A stretch of 31,824 nt of DNA from contig DATJZH010000372.1 in NCBI GenBank assembly GCA_035499215.1, forward strand, positions 1-31,824, in the 5' to 3' direction. Every line of letters begins with the position of its first letter. The stretch's first letter is position 1. Shown in pieces: positions 13,895 to 21,095 of this stretch. The notes below the pieces were generated by a model. It saw only the letters and a program-made list of their open reading frames with translations. It was not told the origin of the DNA and made no database searches. Both the position numbers and the translations under genes were made by a program. This DNA is from DATJZH01 sp035499215. GTDB lineage: Bacteria > Actinomycetota > Actinomycetes > Streptosporangiales > Streptosporangiaceae.

Positions 13895-15535
13895 ATGCCA
13901 TCCCCACCTCAGCGAGGCCAGGGCCAGTGGGCCCTCGGCCACCGCGAGCCGCTCACCGCGGCCGAGCGCTTCAAGAAGGACGATGACGGACTGCACGTCC
14001 GCGAGCGCATTCTGAACCGTTATGCCGTCCAGGGTTTTGCCTCCATCGATCCGTCCGACCTGCGGGGCCGATTCCGCTGGTGGGGGCTGTACACGCAGCG
14101 CCGGCCGGGCGTCAGCGGCGGCAAGACCGGTGCCCTCGAGGACGCCGAGATCGAGGACTCCTACTTCATGATGCGCGTCCGCATCCCCGGCGGGCAGCTG
14201 TCCGCCGACCAGCTGCGCACCGTCGCGGGCATCGCCAAGGAGTACGGCCGCGACCTCGCCGACATCACCGACCGGCAGAACGTGCAGTACCACTGGATCC
14301 GGATCGAGGACGTGCCGTCGATCTGGGCGCGCCTGGAGGAAGTCGGCCTGTCCAGCCAGGAGGCTTGCGGCGACGTGCCGCGCAACATCCTCGGCTGCCC
14401 GGTAGCCGGGATCGACGCCGGCGAGATCCTGGACGCAACGGCGACGCTGCGGGCGACCGAGGCAGTCGCGGCAGGCAACCCCGCGTTCACGAACCTGCCG
14501 CGAAAGTTCAAGACCGCGATCTCCGGCTGCTCGTCGCAGTGCACCGCGCACGAGGTCAACGACGTCTCGTTCGTCGGCGTCCGCGGACCGGGCGGCAGTC
14601 CGGGCTTCGACCTCTGGGTGGGCGGCGGGCTGTCCACCAACCCGATGCTCGCCCAGCGGCTCGGCGTGTTCGTCGAATCCGAGAAGGTTCCCGAGGTCTG
14701 GGCCGGCGTCGCCGGCCTCTTCCGCGATTACGGCTACCGCAGGCTGCGCAGCCGGGCCCGGCTGAAGTTCCTGGTGGCCGACTGGGGAGCGCAGCGGTTC
14801 CGCGAGGTACTGGAGAAGGAATACCTCGGCTATGCCCTGCCCGACGGCCCGGCGCCGCCGCCGCCGGCCCGCGGCTCCCGCGACCACGTCGGCGTGCACC
14901 GGCAGCGCGACGGCAGCTGCTACGTCGGCGTTGCGCCGCATGTCGGCCGCACCTCGGGCAGCCAGCTGTGGCAGGTCGCCGACCTCGCCGAGGCCTGCGG
15001 ATCCGGCCGCGTGCGCACCACAACCGAGCAGAAGCTGCTCATCCTGGACGTGCCGCAGGACCGCGTGGCCGAGCTGGTCACCGAGCTGGAGGCGGGCGAC
15101 CTGCAGCCCAGCCCGTCGGCCTTCCGCCGCGGGACCATGGCGTGCACCGGGATCGAGTTCTGCAAGCTCGCGATCGTGGAGACCAAGCAGCGGGCGCGCG
15201 ACCTCTACACGGAGCTAGACCGGCGGCTGCCGGGCTTCGACACGCCGATCACACTGAACGTGAACGGCTGCCCGAACTCCTGTGCCCGTTTCCAGCTAGC
15301 CGATATCGGGTTCAAGGGATCGATCGTCGACGGCGGCGAGGGCTTCCAGGTGCATCTGGGCGGGTCGCTGGGGACTGATCCGTCGTTCGGCCGCAAGCTG
15401 CGCGGGCTGAAGGTCAGCGCGGACGCGCTGCCCGATTACGTCGAGCGGCTGCTGCGCAACTACCTCGCCGACCGCGCCGACGGGGAGCAGTTCGCCCGCT
15501 GGGTCCGCCGGGCCGACGACGGGCTGCTGACATGA
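13895..15535 (+). CDS. sirA: Ferredoxin-dependent sulfite reductase
   Basis: Siroheme/4Fe-4S reductase that converts sulfite to sulfide for cysteine synthesis (546 aa). Two ferredoxin-like half-domains each precede a siroheme-binding domain. The cluster and siroheme cysteines are C417 and C423 (MACTGIEFCKLA) and C459 and C463 (NGCPNSC). Tyr66 (GLYTQRR) and Cys158 (EACGDVPRN) are 92 residues apart, the same spacing as the Tyr69-Cys161 thioether pair I recall from the Mycobacterium tuberculosis enzyme; this favours sulfite over nitrite reductase. GAAGGA lies 8 nt before ATG 13895. The siroheme genes that follow and the Cys leader support the sulfite role. Nitrite reductase (nirA) is the alternative name. 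Confidence 0.92.
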   Translation: MPSPPQRGQGQWALGHREPLTAAERFKKDDDGLHVRERILNRYAVQGFASIDPSDLRGRFRWWGLYTQRRPGVSGGKTGALEDAEIEDSYFMMRVRIPGGQLSADQLRTVAGIAKEYGRDLADITDRQNVQYHWIRIEDVPSIWARLEEVGLSSQEACGDVPRNILGCPVAGIDAGEILDATATLRATEAVAAGNPAFTNLPRKFKTAISGCSSQCTAHEVNDVSFVGVRGPGGSPGFDLWVGGGLSTNPMLAQRLGVFVESEKVPEVWAGVAGLFRDYGYRRLRSRARLKFLVADWGAQRFREVLEKEYLGYALPDGPAPPPPARGSRDHVGVHRQRDGSCYVGVAPHVGRTSGSQLWQVADLAEACGSGRVRTTTEQKLLILDVPQDRVAELVTELEAGDLQPSPSAFRRGTMACTGIEFCKLAIVETKQRARDLYTELDRRLPGFDTPITLNVNGCPNSCARFQLADIGFKGSIVDGGEGFQVHLGGSLGTDPSFGRKLRGLKVSADALPDYVERLLRNYLADRADGEQFARWVRRADDGLLT

Positions 15536-15711
15536 GCGGCGAGCGCCAGGTGCCGTTCTACTGCCCGTACTGCGGCGAGGAGAACCTGCGGCCCGCCGGA
15601 CCGGACGCGGGCGGCTGGCAGTGCGATGCCTGCGCGCGCGGCTTCACCCTGCGGTTTGCCGCCGTTTCCCGGCCGCAGCCGCGGGATCCGCTGCCGGGCC
15701 CGCGGTCATGA
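15532..15711 (+). CDS. Zinc-ribbon miniprotein of the sulfite operon
   Basis: A 59-residue protein with two CxxC knuckles, CPYC (11, 14) and CDAC (31, 34), fitting one zinc ribbon. Its ATG overlaps the sirA stop and its own stop overlaps the cysG start, both as ATGA, so it is locked into the operon. Similar small CPxCGEE(D/N)LRP...W.C..C proteins follow sulfite reductase genes in other actinobacteria, in my recollection, sometimes mislabelled as insertion-element proteins. The role is unknown; chaperone, metal or electron-transfer partner of SirA are guesses. Confidence 0.82.
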   Translation: MSGERQVPFYCPYCGEENLRPAGPDAGGWQCDACARGFTLRFAAVSRPQPRDPLPGPRS

Positions 15712-17039
15712 CGGCGTCGCCTGGCGCCCGGCCCGCCGCACCCGGTGACGGACCCGCGGTCATGACCCCTGGCGCACCAGCCGCGGGGGCACTGCCGGAC
15801 GGACCCGGCATCGCCGCCGCGGCTGCCGCCAGCCTGGCCGGTTACCCGATCACGCTCAGCCTCGCCGGCAAGCGCGCGGTGGTGGTGGGCGGCGGCGAGG
15901 TAGCCCTGCGCCGTACCTGCCCGCTGCTGGCAGCGGGCGCGCTCGTGCATGTCATCGCCCCGGCCGTACATGCTGAGCTGGCCGGACTTGACGTGATCGT
16001 GCACCGGCGCCGCTACCGCGACGGCGACCTCGCGGGTGCGTGGCTGGCGCATGCCGCGACCGACGATCCTCAGGTCAACGCGGCGGTGGCCGCGGAAGCC
16101 GACCGCCGGCGGGTCTGGTGCGTCCGGGCCGACAACGCGGCTGCGTCGGCGGCGCGCACGCCGGCCGTCGCCCGGCACGGTGACGCGACGGTCGCGGTGA
16201 CGGCAGGCGGTGATCCCCGCCGGGCCCAGCGGCTGCGCTGCGCGCTGGCACTGGCACTGGCGCAGGGCAGCTTGCCGCTGCGCCGCCAGCGCCGCCCGAG
16301 CGGCGGCCAGGTCGCCCTGGTCGGCGGCGGGCCGGGGGACGCCGGGCTGATCACGGTACGCGGCCGCAGGCTGCTGGCGGAGGCCGACGTCGTGGTCGTG
16401 GACAAGCTCGCACCGCGGGAACTGCTGGCCGAGCTCGATCCCGACGTGGAGGTCGTCGACGCGGGCAAGGCACCGCACGCCCATAACCTGACCCAGGAGC
16501 AGATCAACGAGCTGATCATCGGCCGGGCGCTGGCTGGCCGGCGTGTCGTGCGGCTGAAGGGCGGCGACCCGTTCGTCTTCGGCCGGGGCGCGGAGGAGGC
16601 GCTCGCCTGCGTGCGGGCGGGCGTGCCGGTCGAAGTGGTGCCGGGAGTGACCAGCGCGGTCGCGGTGCCGGCCTATGCGGGCATCCCCGTCACCCACCGC
16701 GGTGTCACTCAGGACTTCGCCGTGGTGTCCGCGCATCTGGACCCGTCCCATCCGGGCGCCACTGTTGACTGGGCAGCGCTGGCGAGCGGGCCGGGCACCC
16801 TGGTGCTGCTGATGGCCGTCGCGCATCTCGGGCAGATCGCGGCCGAGCTGATCAAGCGCGGCCGTGACGCCAGCACTCCGGTGGCGGTCATCTGCGACGG
16901 CACGACGCCCCGCCAGCAGGTGCTCACCTCGAACCTCGGCCAGGTGGCGGCGGATGCCGAGCGGATGGCTATCGCGCCGCCCGCTGTGGTAGTCGTGGGC
17001 GAGGTAGTCAGGCTCCGCGAGCTGCTGGGCTCGCCGTGA
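15708..17039 (+). CDS. cysG: Siroheme synthase: precorrin-2 dehydrogenase / uroporphyrinogen-III C-methyltransferase
   Basis: Two-domain enzyme of siroheme synthesis (443 aa). The N-terminal part (about 45-200) is a precorrin-2 dehydrogenase fold with the NAD-binding GGGEVALRR (61-69). The C-terminal part (from QVALVGGGPGDAGLITVRG) is an S-adenosylmethionine-dependent uroporphyrinogen-III methyltransferase with RLKGGDPFVFGRG and VVPGVTSAVAVPAYAGIPVTHRG. A disordered Ala/Pro/Gly leader of about 40 residues precedes the first domain. Start ATG 15708 was chosen because it overlaps the upstream stop. A second in-frame ATG at 15762 sits in an identical 14-bp context and may be used. A separate chelatase gene follows, so the fused protein may not need its own chelatase step. 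Confidence 0.93.
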   Translation: MTASPGARPAAPGDGPAVMTPGAPAAGALPDGPGIAAAAAASLAGYPITLSLAGKRAVVVGGGEVALRRTCPLLAAGALVHVIAPAVHAELAGLDVIVHRRRYRDGDLAGAWLAHAATDDPQVNAAVAAEADRRRVWCVRADNAAASAARTPAVARHGDATVAVTAGGDPRRAQRLRCALALALAQGSLPLRRQRRPSGGQVALVGGGPGDAGLITVRGRRLLAEADVVVVDKLAPRELLAELDPDVEVVDAGKAPHAHNLTQEQINELIIGRALAGRRVVRLKGGDPFVFGRGAEEALACVRAGVPVEVVPGVTSAVAVPAYAGIPVTHRGVTQDFAVVSAHLDPSHPGATVDWAALASGPGTLVLLMAVAHLGQIAAELIKRGRDASTPVAVICDGTTPRQQVLTSNLGQVAADAERMAIAPPAVVVVGEVVRLRELLGSP

Positions 17040-17719
17040 GCAGCCCGGCGCTGCTCGCGGTCGCGCACGGCAGCCGTCAGCCGACGGCGCGGGATACGGT
17101 CGCGGCTCTCGCCCGGCAGGTCAGCAGGCTTGCGCCGGTCATCGACGTGCGGGTGGCGTTCCTGCAGCACGCCAAGCCGTCGCTGGCCGATGAACTCAGC
17201 GGAACCGGCCGGGGAGCTGTCATCGTGCCGCTGCTGCTGTCGACCGGGTACCACGTGACCGAGGACATCGCCGGCGCGGCCGGCCCGGCCGGGGCGCCGA
17301 TCGCGGCGCCGCTCGGGCCTGATCCGCTGCTCAGCACCGCCCTCGCCGCGCGCCTTGCGGAGTCAGGGGCGCCGGCCGGGACGGCCGTCGTACTGGCCGC
17401 CGCCGGGTCGACCGACCAGCAGGCCACGGTGGATGTGCGCAGGCAGGCGGAACTGCTGGCCGACCAGCTCGGCGTCCCTGTGCTGGCGGCGTTCGCAACC
17501 GCCGGGGAGCCGACGGTCGAGGCGGCGGTGACCGCGCTGCACGCCAGCACCGGCAGTCCCGTCGCGATAGCGACCTACATGCTTGCTCCCGGCGACTTCC
17601 ATGACAGGCTCCGGCTGGCAAGCGCCAGCTGGGTCAGCGCGCCCCTCGGCGACCATCCGGCGGTCGCTGCGCTCATCCTCGACCGTTTCCGCAGTGCCCG
17701 CGCGGCTGCCGGGATCTAG
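17036..17719 (+). CDS. Sirohydrochlorin chelatase, CbiX/SirB family
   Basis: Inserts Fe2+ into sirohydrochlorin as the last siroheme step; in this family the metal can also be Co2+ (227 aa). The metal-binding His residues are H11 (VAHGSRQPTA) and H73 (LSTGYHVTEDI). The protein has two related halves, as in long CbiX. The second half starts near AVVLAAAGSTDQQA, where the matching His is replaced, so one active site is expected. GTG 17036 overlaps the cysG TGA by 4 bp. The operon context with siroheme-dependent sulfite reductase favours Fe over Co. Its TAG overlaps the stop of the convergent hydrolase gene. Confidence 0.9.
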   Translation: MSSPALLAVAHGSRQPTARDTVAALARQVSRLAPVIDVRVAFLQHAKPSLADELSGTGRGAVIVPLLLSTGYHVTEDIAGAAGPAGAPIAAPLGPDPLLSTALAARLAESGAPAGTAVVLAAAGSTDQQATVDVRRQAELLADQLGVPVLAAFATAGEPTVEAAVTALHASTGSPVAIATYMLAPGDFHDRLRLASASWVSAPLGDHPAVAALILDRFRSARAAAGI

Positions 17720-18570
17720 CTCTCCGCGCGGCTCTCCGGTGAGCCATAACCGGCTGCGAACCGCGGCGCGGCGAGGAAGGCGCACACCACCGGTGCCAGT
17801 TCCGCTGCTTCCGCTACCAGGCCGAGGTGGCCGCCCCGGAAGATGTGCAGGCGCGACTGCGGAATGAGCCGGTGCATCATCTGGGCGTTGGCCACCGGGA
17901 TGAGCGGGTCGTCGTCACCGGAGATGATGAGCGTCGGCTGCTGCAGCCGCCGCAGGAACGGCATGCTGGTCCAGCCCAGCGCCGCCGTGAGCTGATAGTA
18001 GTAGCCCAGTGACGGCCCGATGCGGTTGTTGTCCTGGATCGTTTCGCTCACCCGGGCCGGCTCGGCTCGCGCCGAGCCGCCGTACAGGTCCGGTGCGACG
18101 CGCGCCAGATGGCCGTTGTCCACGTATCGCTGCCGCGTGAGCATCTGCATCAGGACGGCGGGCCGCGGCGGCAGCATGGTCGCGCCGGTCGCCGTGCTGA
18201 CCAGCACCAGCCGACGGCAGCGCGGCTGCTGGTGCGAAGCGAAATGCTGCGCCACCCCGCCGCCCCAGGAAATGCCGAGAACGTCGGCTGCGGAGTGCCC
18301 GAGGACGGACAGCATCCGGGCGATCAGCTTGCACAGCCCGGTGAAGCGGTAGGGGCGCGCTGGCATCGGCGACCCGCCGACGCCCGGCACATCGAACCGG
18401 ATCACGCCCTGGGCCGGATCGAGCGCAGCCACGAACGGCTGCAGCAGCTCCAGGCTGGCGCCGATGCCGTTGATGATCAGCAGCGGCGGGCGGCCTGCCT
18501 GCCCGGCCCGCACGGCCACGTGCAGCTGCTGGCCGTCCACCCGGATGTCGTGCACTTTCTCTTCGGTCAT
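17716..18570 (-). CDS. Alpha/beta hydrolase, intracellular PHA depolymerase-like (PhaZ type)
   Basis: A 284-residue alpha/beta hydrolase that closely follows the intracellular medium-chain PHA depolymerases of pseudomonads: PLLIINGIGASLELLQPF, VIRFDVPGVGGSPMPARPYRF, LGYYYQLTAALGWTSMPFL and QQPTLIISGDDDPLIP are near-matches from memory. The triad is S101 (GISWGG), D221 and H248 (GGHLGLV). It would hydrolyse stored polyhydroxyalkanoate or a related ester. There is no signal peptide. ATG 18570 overlaps the stop of the upstream acyl-CoA synthetase gene (ATGA), so the pair is one unit: the released hydroxy acids could be activated with CoA by the partner. No PHA synthase is in view, so another ester substrate is possible. 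Confidence 0.8.
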   Translation of the reverse strand: MTEEKVHDIRVDGQQLHVAVRAGQAGRPPLLIINGIGASLELLQPFVAALDPAQGVIRFDVPGVGGSPMPARPYRFTGLCKLIARMLSVLGHSAADVLGISWGGGVAQHFASHQQPRCRRLVLVSTATGATMLPPRPAVLMQMLTRQRYVDNGHLARVAPDLYGGSARAEPARVSETIQDNNRIGPSLGYYYQLTAALGWTSMPFLRRLQQPTLIISGDDDPLIPVANAQMMHRLIPQSRLHIFRGGHLGLVAEAAELAPVVCAFLAAPRFAAGYGSPESRAES

Positions 18571-20066
18571 CGGGCGTCCTGCGGCGGCCGTACTTCGCGG
18601 CGCAGGATCTTGCCAGTCGGGCCCTTGGGCAGGTCGGACACGAGCCAGACCAGACGCGGGTACTTATACGCCGCGATCCGGTCCCGGAGGAACGCGCTCA
18701 GCTCGGCCGGCGTGGCGGCCGAATCCGGCTTGAGCTTGACCGCGGCGCCGATGTCCTCGCCGAGCTCGGCATCCGCGATCCCGATCACAGCAGCCTCGGC
18801 AACTGCCGGGTGCTCGTAGAGAACCTCCTCGACCTCCCGGGGATAGACGTTGAATCCGGCGCGGATGATCAGGTCCTTCTTCCTGTCCACGATGTAGAAG
18901 TAGCCATCGTCGTCGACCCTGGCCAGGTCGCCGGTGCGGAACCAGCCATCCGTGATCGCCTCGGCCGTGGCCTCGGGCCTGCCCCAGTACCCCTTCATCA
19001 CGTTGTGACCGCTGATGACGATCTCGCCGACCTCGCCGACAGGCAGCTGCGCGCCGTCGGCATCGACCACGCGCATCCGGACGCCGGCGACCGGCGTGCC
19101 GATCGAGCCTGGCTTGCGCACTTTGTCCGGGTGGTTGAACGATGCCACCGGGGAGGTTTCCGACAGTCCGTAGCCCTCCAGGATGACGCAGCGGAAAGCG
19201 TCCTCGAATCCGCGCAGGACCTCTACCGGCAGGGCCGCGCCGCCTGAGACGCACACCCGCAGGGACGAGAGGTCCGCCTGTGCCCTGGCCGGATCGTGCA
19301 GCATCGCGGCATACATCGTCGGCACGCCCTCGAAGATCGTCACCTTGTCCCGCCCGATGATCTCCAGGGCCTGGCCGGGATCAAACCTGGGCAGCAGGGC
19401 CAGGCTGCAGCCGCTGGCCACCGCCGCGAGCAGCCCGCAGGTCAGCCCGAACACATGGAACAGCGGCAGGCAGCCCATGATCACGTCGTCCGGGCCGCTC
19501 TTCAGCAGGGTCTCAGCCGTCAGCTCGGCGTTCAGGCGCAGGTTCAGGTGAGTCAGCTCCGCGCCCTTGGGCTTGCCCGTGGTTCCCGACGTATAGAGGA
19601 TCACCGCGTCATCCTCATCCGCCCGCTCCGCGATCGCGGCTGCCGGTGTCAGGTCGGCCAGCAGCGCGCCGAGGCCGGGATCGCGGACCTCGATGACCGC
19701 CGCGCCCGCCTCTGCGGCGCCCTTGGCGGCCTCGCCAGCGACGGCCTGCCAGACGAAGATGACCTTAGCGCCGGAATCTTCCAGATAGTACGCGACTTCG
19801 CGGCTCTTGAGCATCGGGTTCATCGGCACTACCACCGCCCCGGCGCTGAGCGCACCGAAAAACGCGATGGGGAAGGCCGGTACGTTGGGCAGCATCACGG
19901 CGACCCGGTCGCCTGGCGCTACGCCGGCGGACGTCAGCAGGGAAGCCAGGCTGCCTGCGGCGTCTTGCAGCTGCTCGTAGGTCAGGACGTTGCCGTCCAT
20001 GCGCAGCGCGGGCCGCTCGGCATGTTCGGCTGCTGTTTGCGCAACCACGGCGCTCAGATTGGCCAT
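18567..20066 (-). CDS. Acyl-CoA synthetase (AMP-binding, long-chain fatty acid CoA ligase-like)
   Basis: ATP-dependent ligase that adenylates a carboxylic acid and transfers it to CoA (499 aa, on the short side for FadD-like enzymes). The AMP P-loop ILYTSGTTGKPKGAE lies at about 156-170. Further motifs are LPLFHVFGLTCG, EGYGLSETSPV, GWFRTGDLARVDDDGYFYIVDRKKDLI and the C-terminal catalytic lysine K486 in GPTGKILRREV. GGGAGGAT stands 5 nt before ATG 20066. Coupling to the PhaZ-like hydrolase suggests 3-hydroxyacyl or fatty-acid substrates. Specificity cannot be read from the motifs. Confidence 0.92.
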   Translation of the reverse strand: MANLSAVVAQTAAEHAERPALRMDGNVLTYEQLQDAAGSLASLLTSAGVAPGDRVAVMLPNVPAFPIAFFGALSAGAVVVPMNPMLKSREVAYYLEDSGAKVIFVWQAVAGEAAKGAAEAGAAVIEVRDPGLGALLADLTPAAAIAERADEDDAVILYTSGTTGKPKGAELTHLNLRLNAELTAETLLKSGPDDVIMGCLPLFHVFGLTCGLLAAVASGCSLALLPRFDPGQALEIIGRDKVTIFEGVPTMYAAMLHDPARAQADLSSLRVCVSGGAALPVEVLRGFEDAFRCVILEGYGLSETSPVASFNHPDKVRKPGSIGTPVAGVRMRVVDADGAQLPVGEVGEIVISGHNVMKGYWGRPEATAEAITDGWFRTGDLARVDDDGYFYIVDRKKDLIIRAGFNVYPREVEEVLYEHPAVAEAAVIGIADAELGEDIGAAVKLKPDSAATPAELSAFLRDRIAAYKYPRLVWLVSDLPKGPTGKILRREVRPPQDAR

Positions 20067-20124
20067 CGTATCCTCCCGTGGTCAGCCGATCGATACTGCA
20101 GCGTCGATGCTGCGCCCAGTGTGC

Positions 20125-20139
20125 ATCATCACCGATGAT
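20125..20139. promoter_or_regulatory. Palindrome in divergent intergenic region
   Basis: ATCATC-ACC-GATGAT is a perfect 6-bp inverted repeat, about 60 bp upstream of the acyl-CoA synthetase start and also upstream of the divergent gene. It is a fair candidate for a regulator site (TetR-like or similar). A 12-bp direct repeat ATCGCGGGTAGG (20138-20149 and 20182-20193) lies beside it. Confidence 0.35.
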
Positions 20140-20201
20140 CGCGGGTAGGGGCGTTCGGCCCGCTGCTGCGTGCGCCAGCGCATCGCGGGTAGGCCCATCC
20201 C

Positions 20202-21023
20202 ATGGCAGATTCTGGCAGCGGGGCCGGCAGGCTCGATCAGCAGTCCGGGCAGGTGCAGCCCAGTGCGCTCGCGGCACCGGCAAACGGCAGGCTGCGGCCG
20301 GACGAGGCAGCTCACCACCGGGTCACTGCGGCGCTCGGGACAGCGGCCAGGCGCAGCGCGGCCAGCACCGCGCGCGGCGCGCGGCGCAGTGCGGCCCTCA
20401 CCGCGCGCGGCGCGCGGGCCACCGGGCGCGGTGCCCGGTGGAGTGCCGCGAAGCTGGCGGACCAGGTGCTGGCGACCGCACCGCGGCTGCCTGTACGGCA
20501 CCAGGCCACGCTCCGGGCGCAGTATCCCGGCCGGACGCCGGAGGAACTGGCTGACGTGCTGATCGACAGTGCGGCGAGGGTGTCGGCGAGCATGGGCGCC
20601 GCCGTCGGCACATGGGCGGTGCTGCCTTTCATGCCGGGCTTCGCCGCTCAGGTGGCGACGGAGACGGTGGCTGTCGTCGGCATCGAGGTCAAGCTGATCG
20701 CCGAACTGCACGAGGTGTTCGGCATCCGCGCACCCGGCTCGGCGGCGGAGCGCATGACAGCCTATGTCGGCGCATGGGCGAACCGGCGGGGCATCGCGCT
20801 CGGGCCCGCCGGCGTGGTCATCGCCCTGGGCTCGCCGCTGCGGCTGCGGCTGCAGCGGAGGCTCGCGGCCAGGGCCGGGCAGAGCACCATCTCGCTCGGG
20901 CCGCTGATGACCGGAGCCGCGGCTGGAGCGCTGATCAACCGGCACGAAACCCGGCGCCTCGGCCACGATGTCCGTAACGACCTGCGGAGGCGATCGCCGA
21001 ACGTAGCCCAGTGGCGAGACTGA
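20202..21023 (+). CDS. Conserved hypothetical protein, two hydrophobic segments
   Basis: A 273-residue protein of unknown function, resembling hypothetical proteins I have seen near lhr in other actinobacteria. The first ~85 residues are low-complexity Ala/Arg with a repeated A-(R)-x-x-A-R-G-A-R pattern. The conserved part follows: LPVRHQATLRAQYPGRTPEELADVLI, a Gly/Ala-rich hydrophobic stretch (ASMGAAVGTWAVLPFMPGFAAQ), ETVAVVGIEVKLIAELHEVFGIRAPG, and a second small hydrophobic segment (LGPLMTGAAAGALINRHETRRLG). It looks membrane-associated, possibly EcsC-like, which I cannot confirm. No Shine-Dalgarno is evident before ATG 20202. It ends 72 bp before lhr. Confidence 0.7.
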   Translation: MADSGSGAGRLDQQSGQVQPSALAAPANGRLRPDEAAHHRVTAALGTAARRSAASTARGARRSAALTARGARATGRGARWSAAKLADQVLATAPRLPVRHQATLRAQYPGRTPEELADVLIDSAARVSASMGAAVGTWAVLPFMPGFAAQVATETVAVVGIEVKLIAELHEVFGIRAPGSAAERMTAYVGAWANRRGIALGPAGVVIALGSPLRLRLQRRLAARAGQSTISLGPLMTGAAAGALINRHETRRLGHDVRNDLRRRSPNVAQWRD

Positions 21024-21095
21024 GGAGAAGTGAGACGGCAGGGTCCCTGACTATGACTGGCGAGGACTGTCACTGGCACAGGGCAGGATGGAAGC

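Noticed and set aside
13639..13896. 85-codon minus-strand frame opposite the Cys leader
   Set aside because: It is antisense to the leader and sirA start, has low-complexity composition and no RBS. The plus-strand leader explains the region better.
13895..15535. Assignment as nitrite reductase nirA
   Set aside because: The Tyr/Cys pair spacing, the siroheme operon and the Cys leader favour sulfite reductase. The families are close, so the alternative is kept only as a note.
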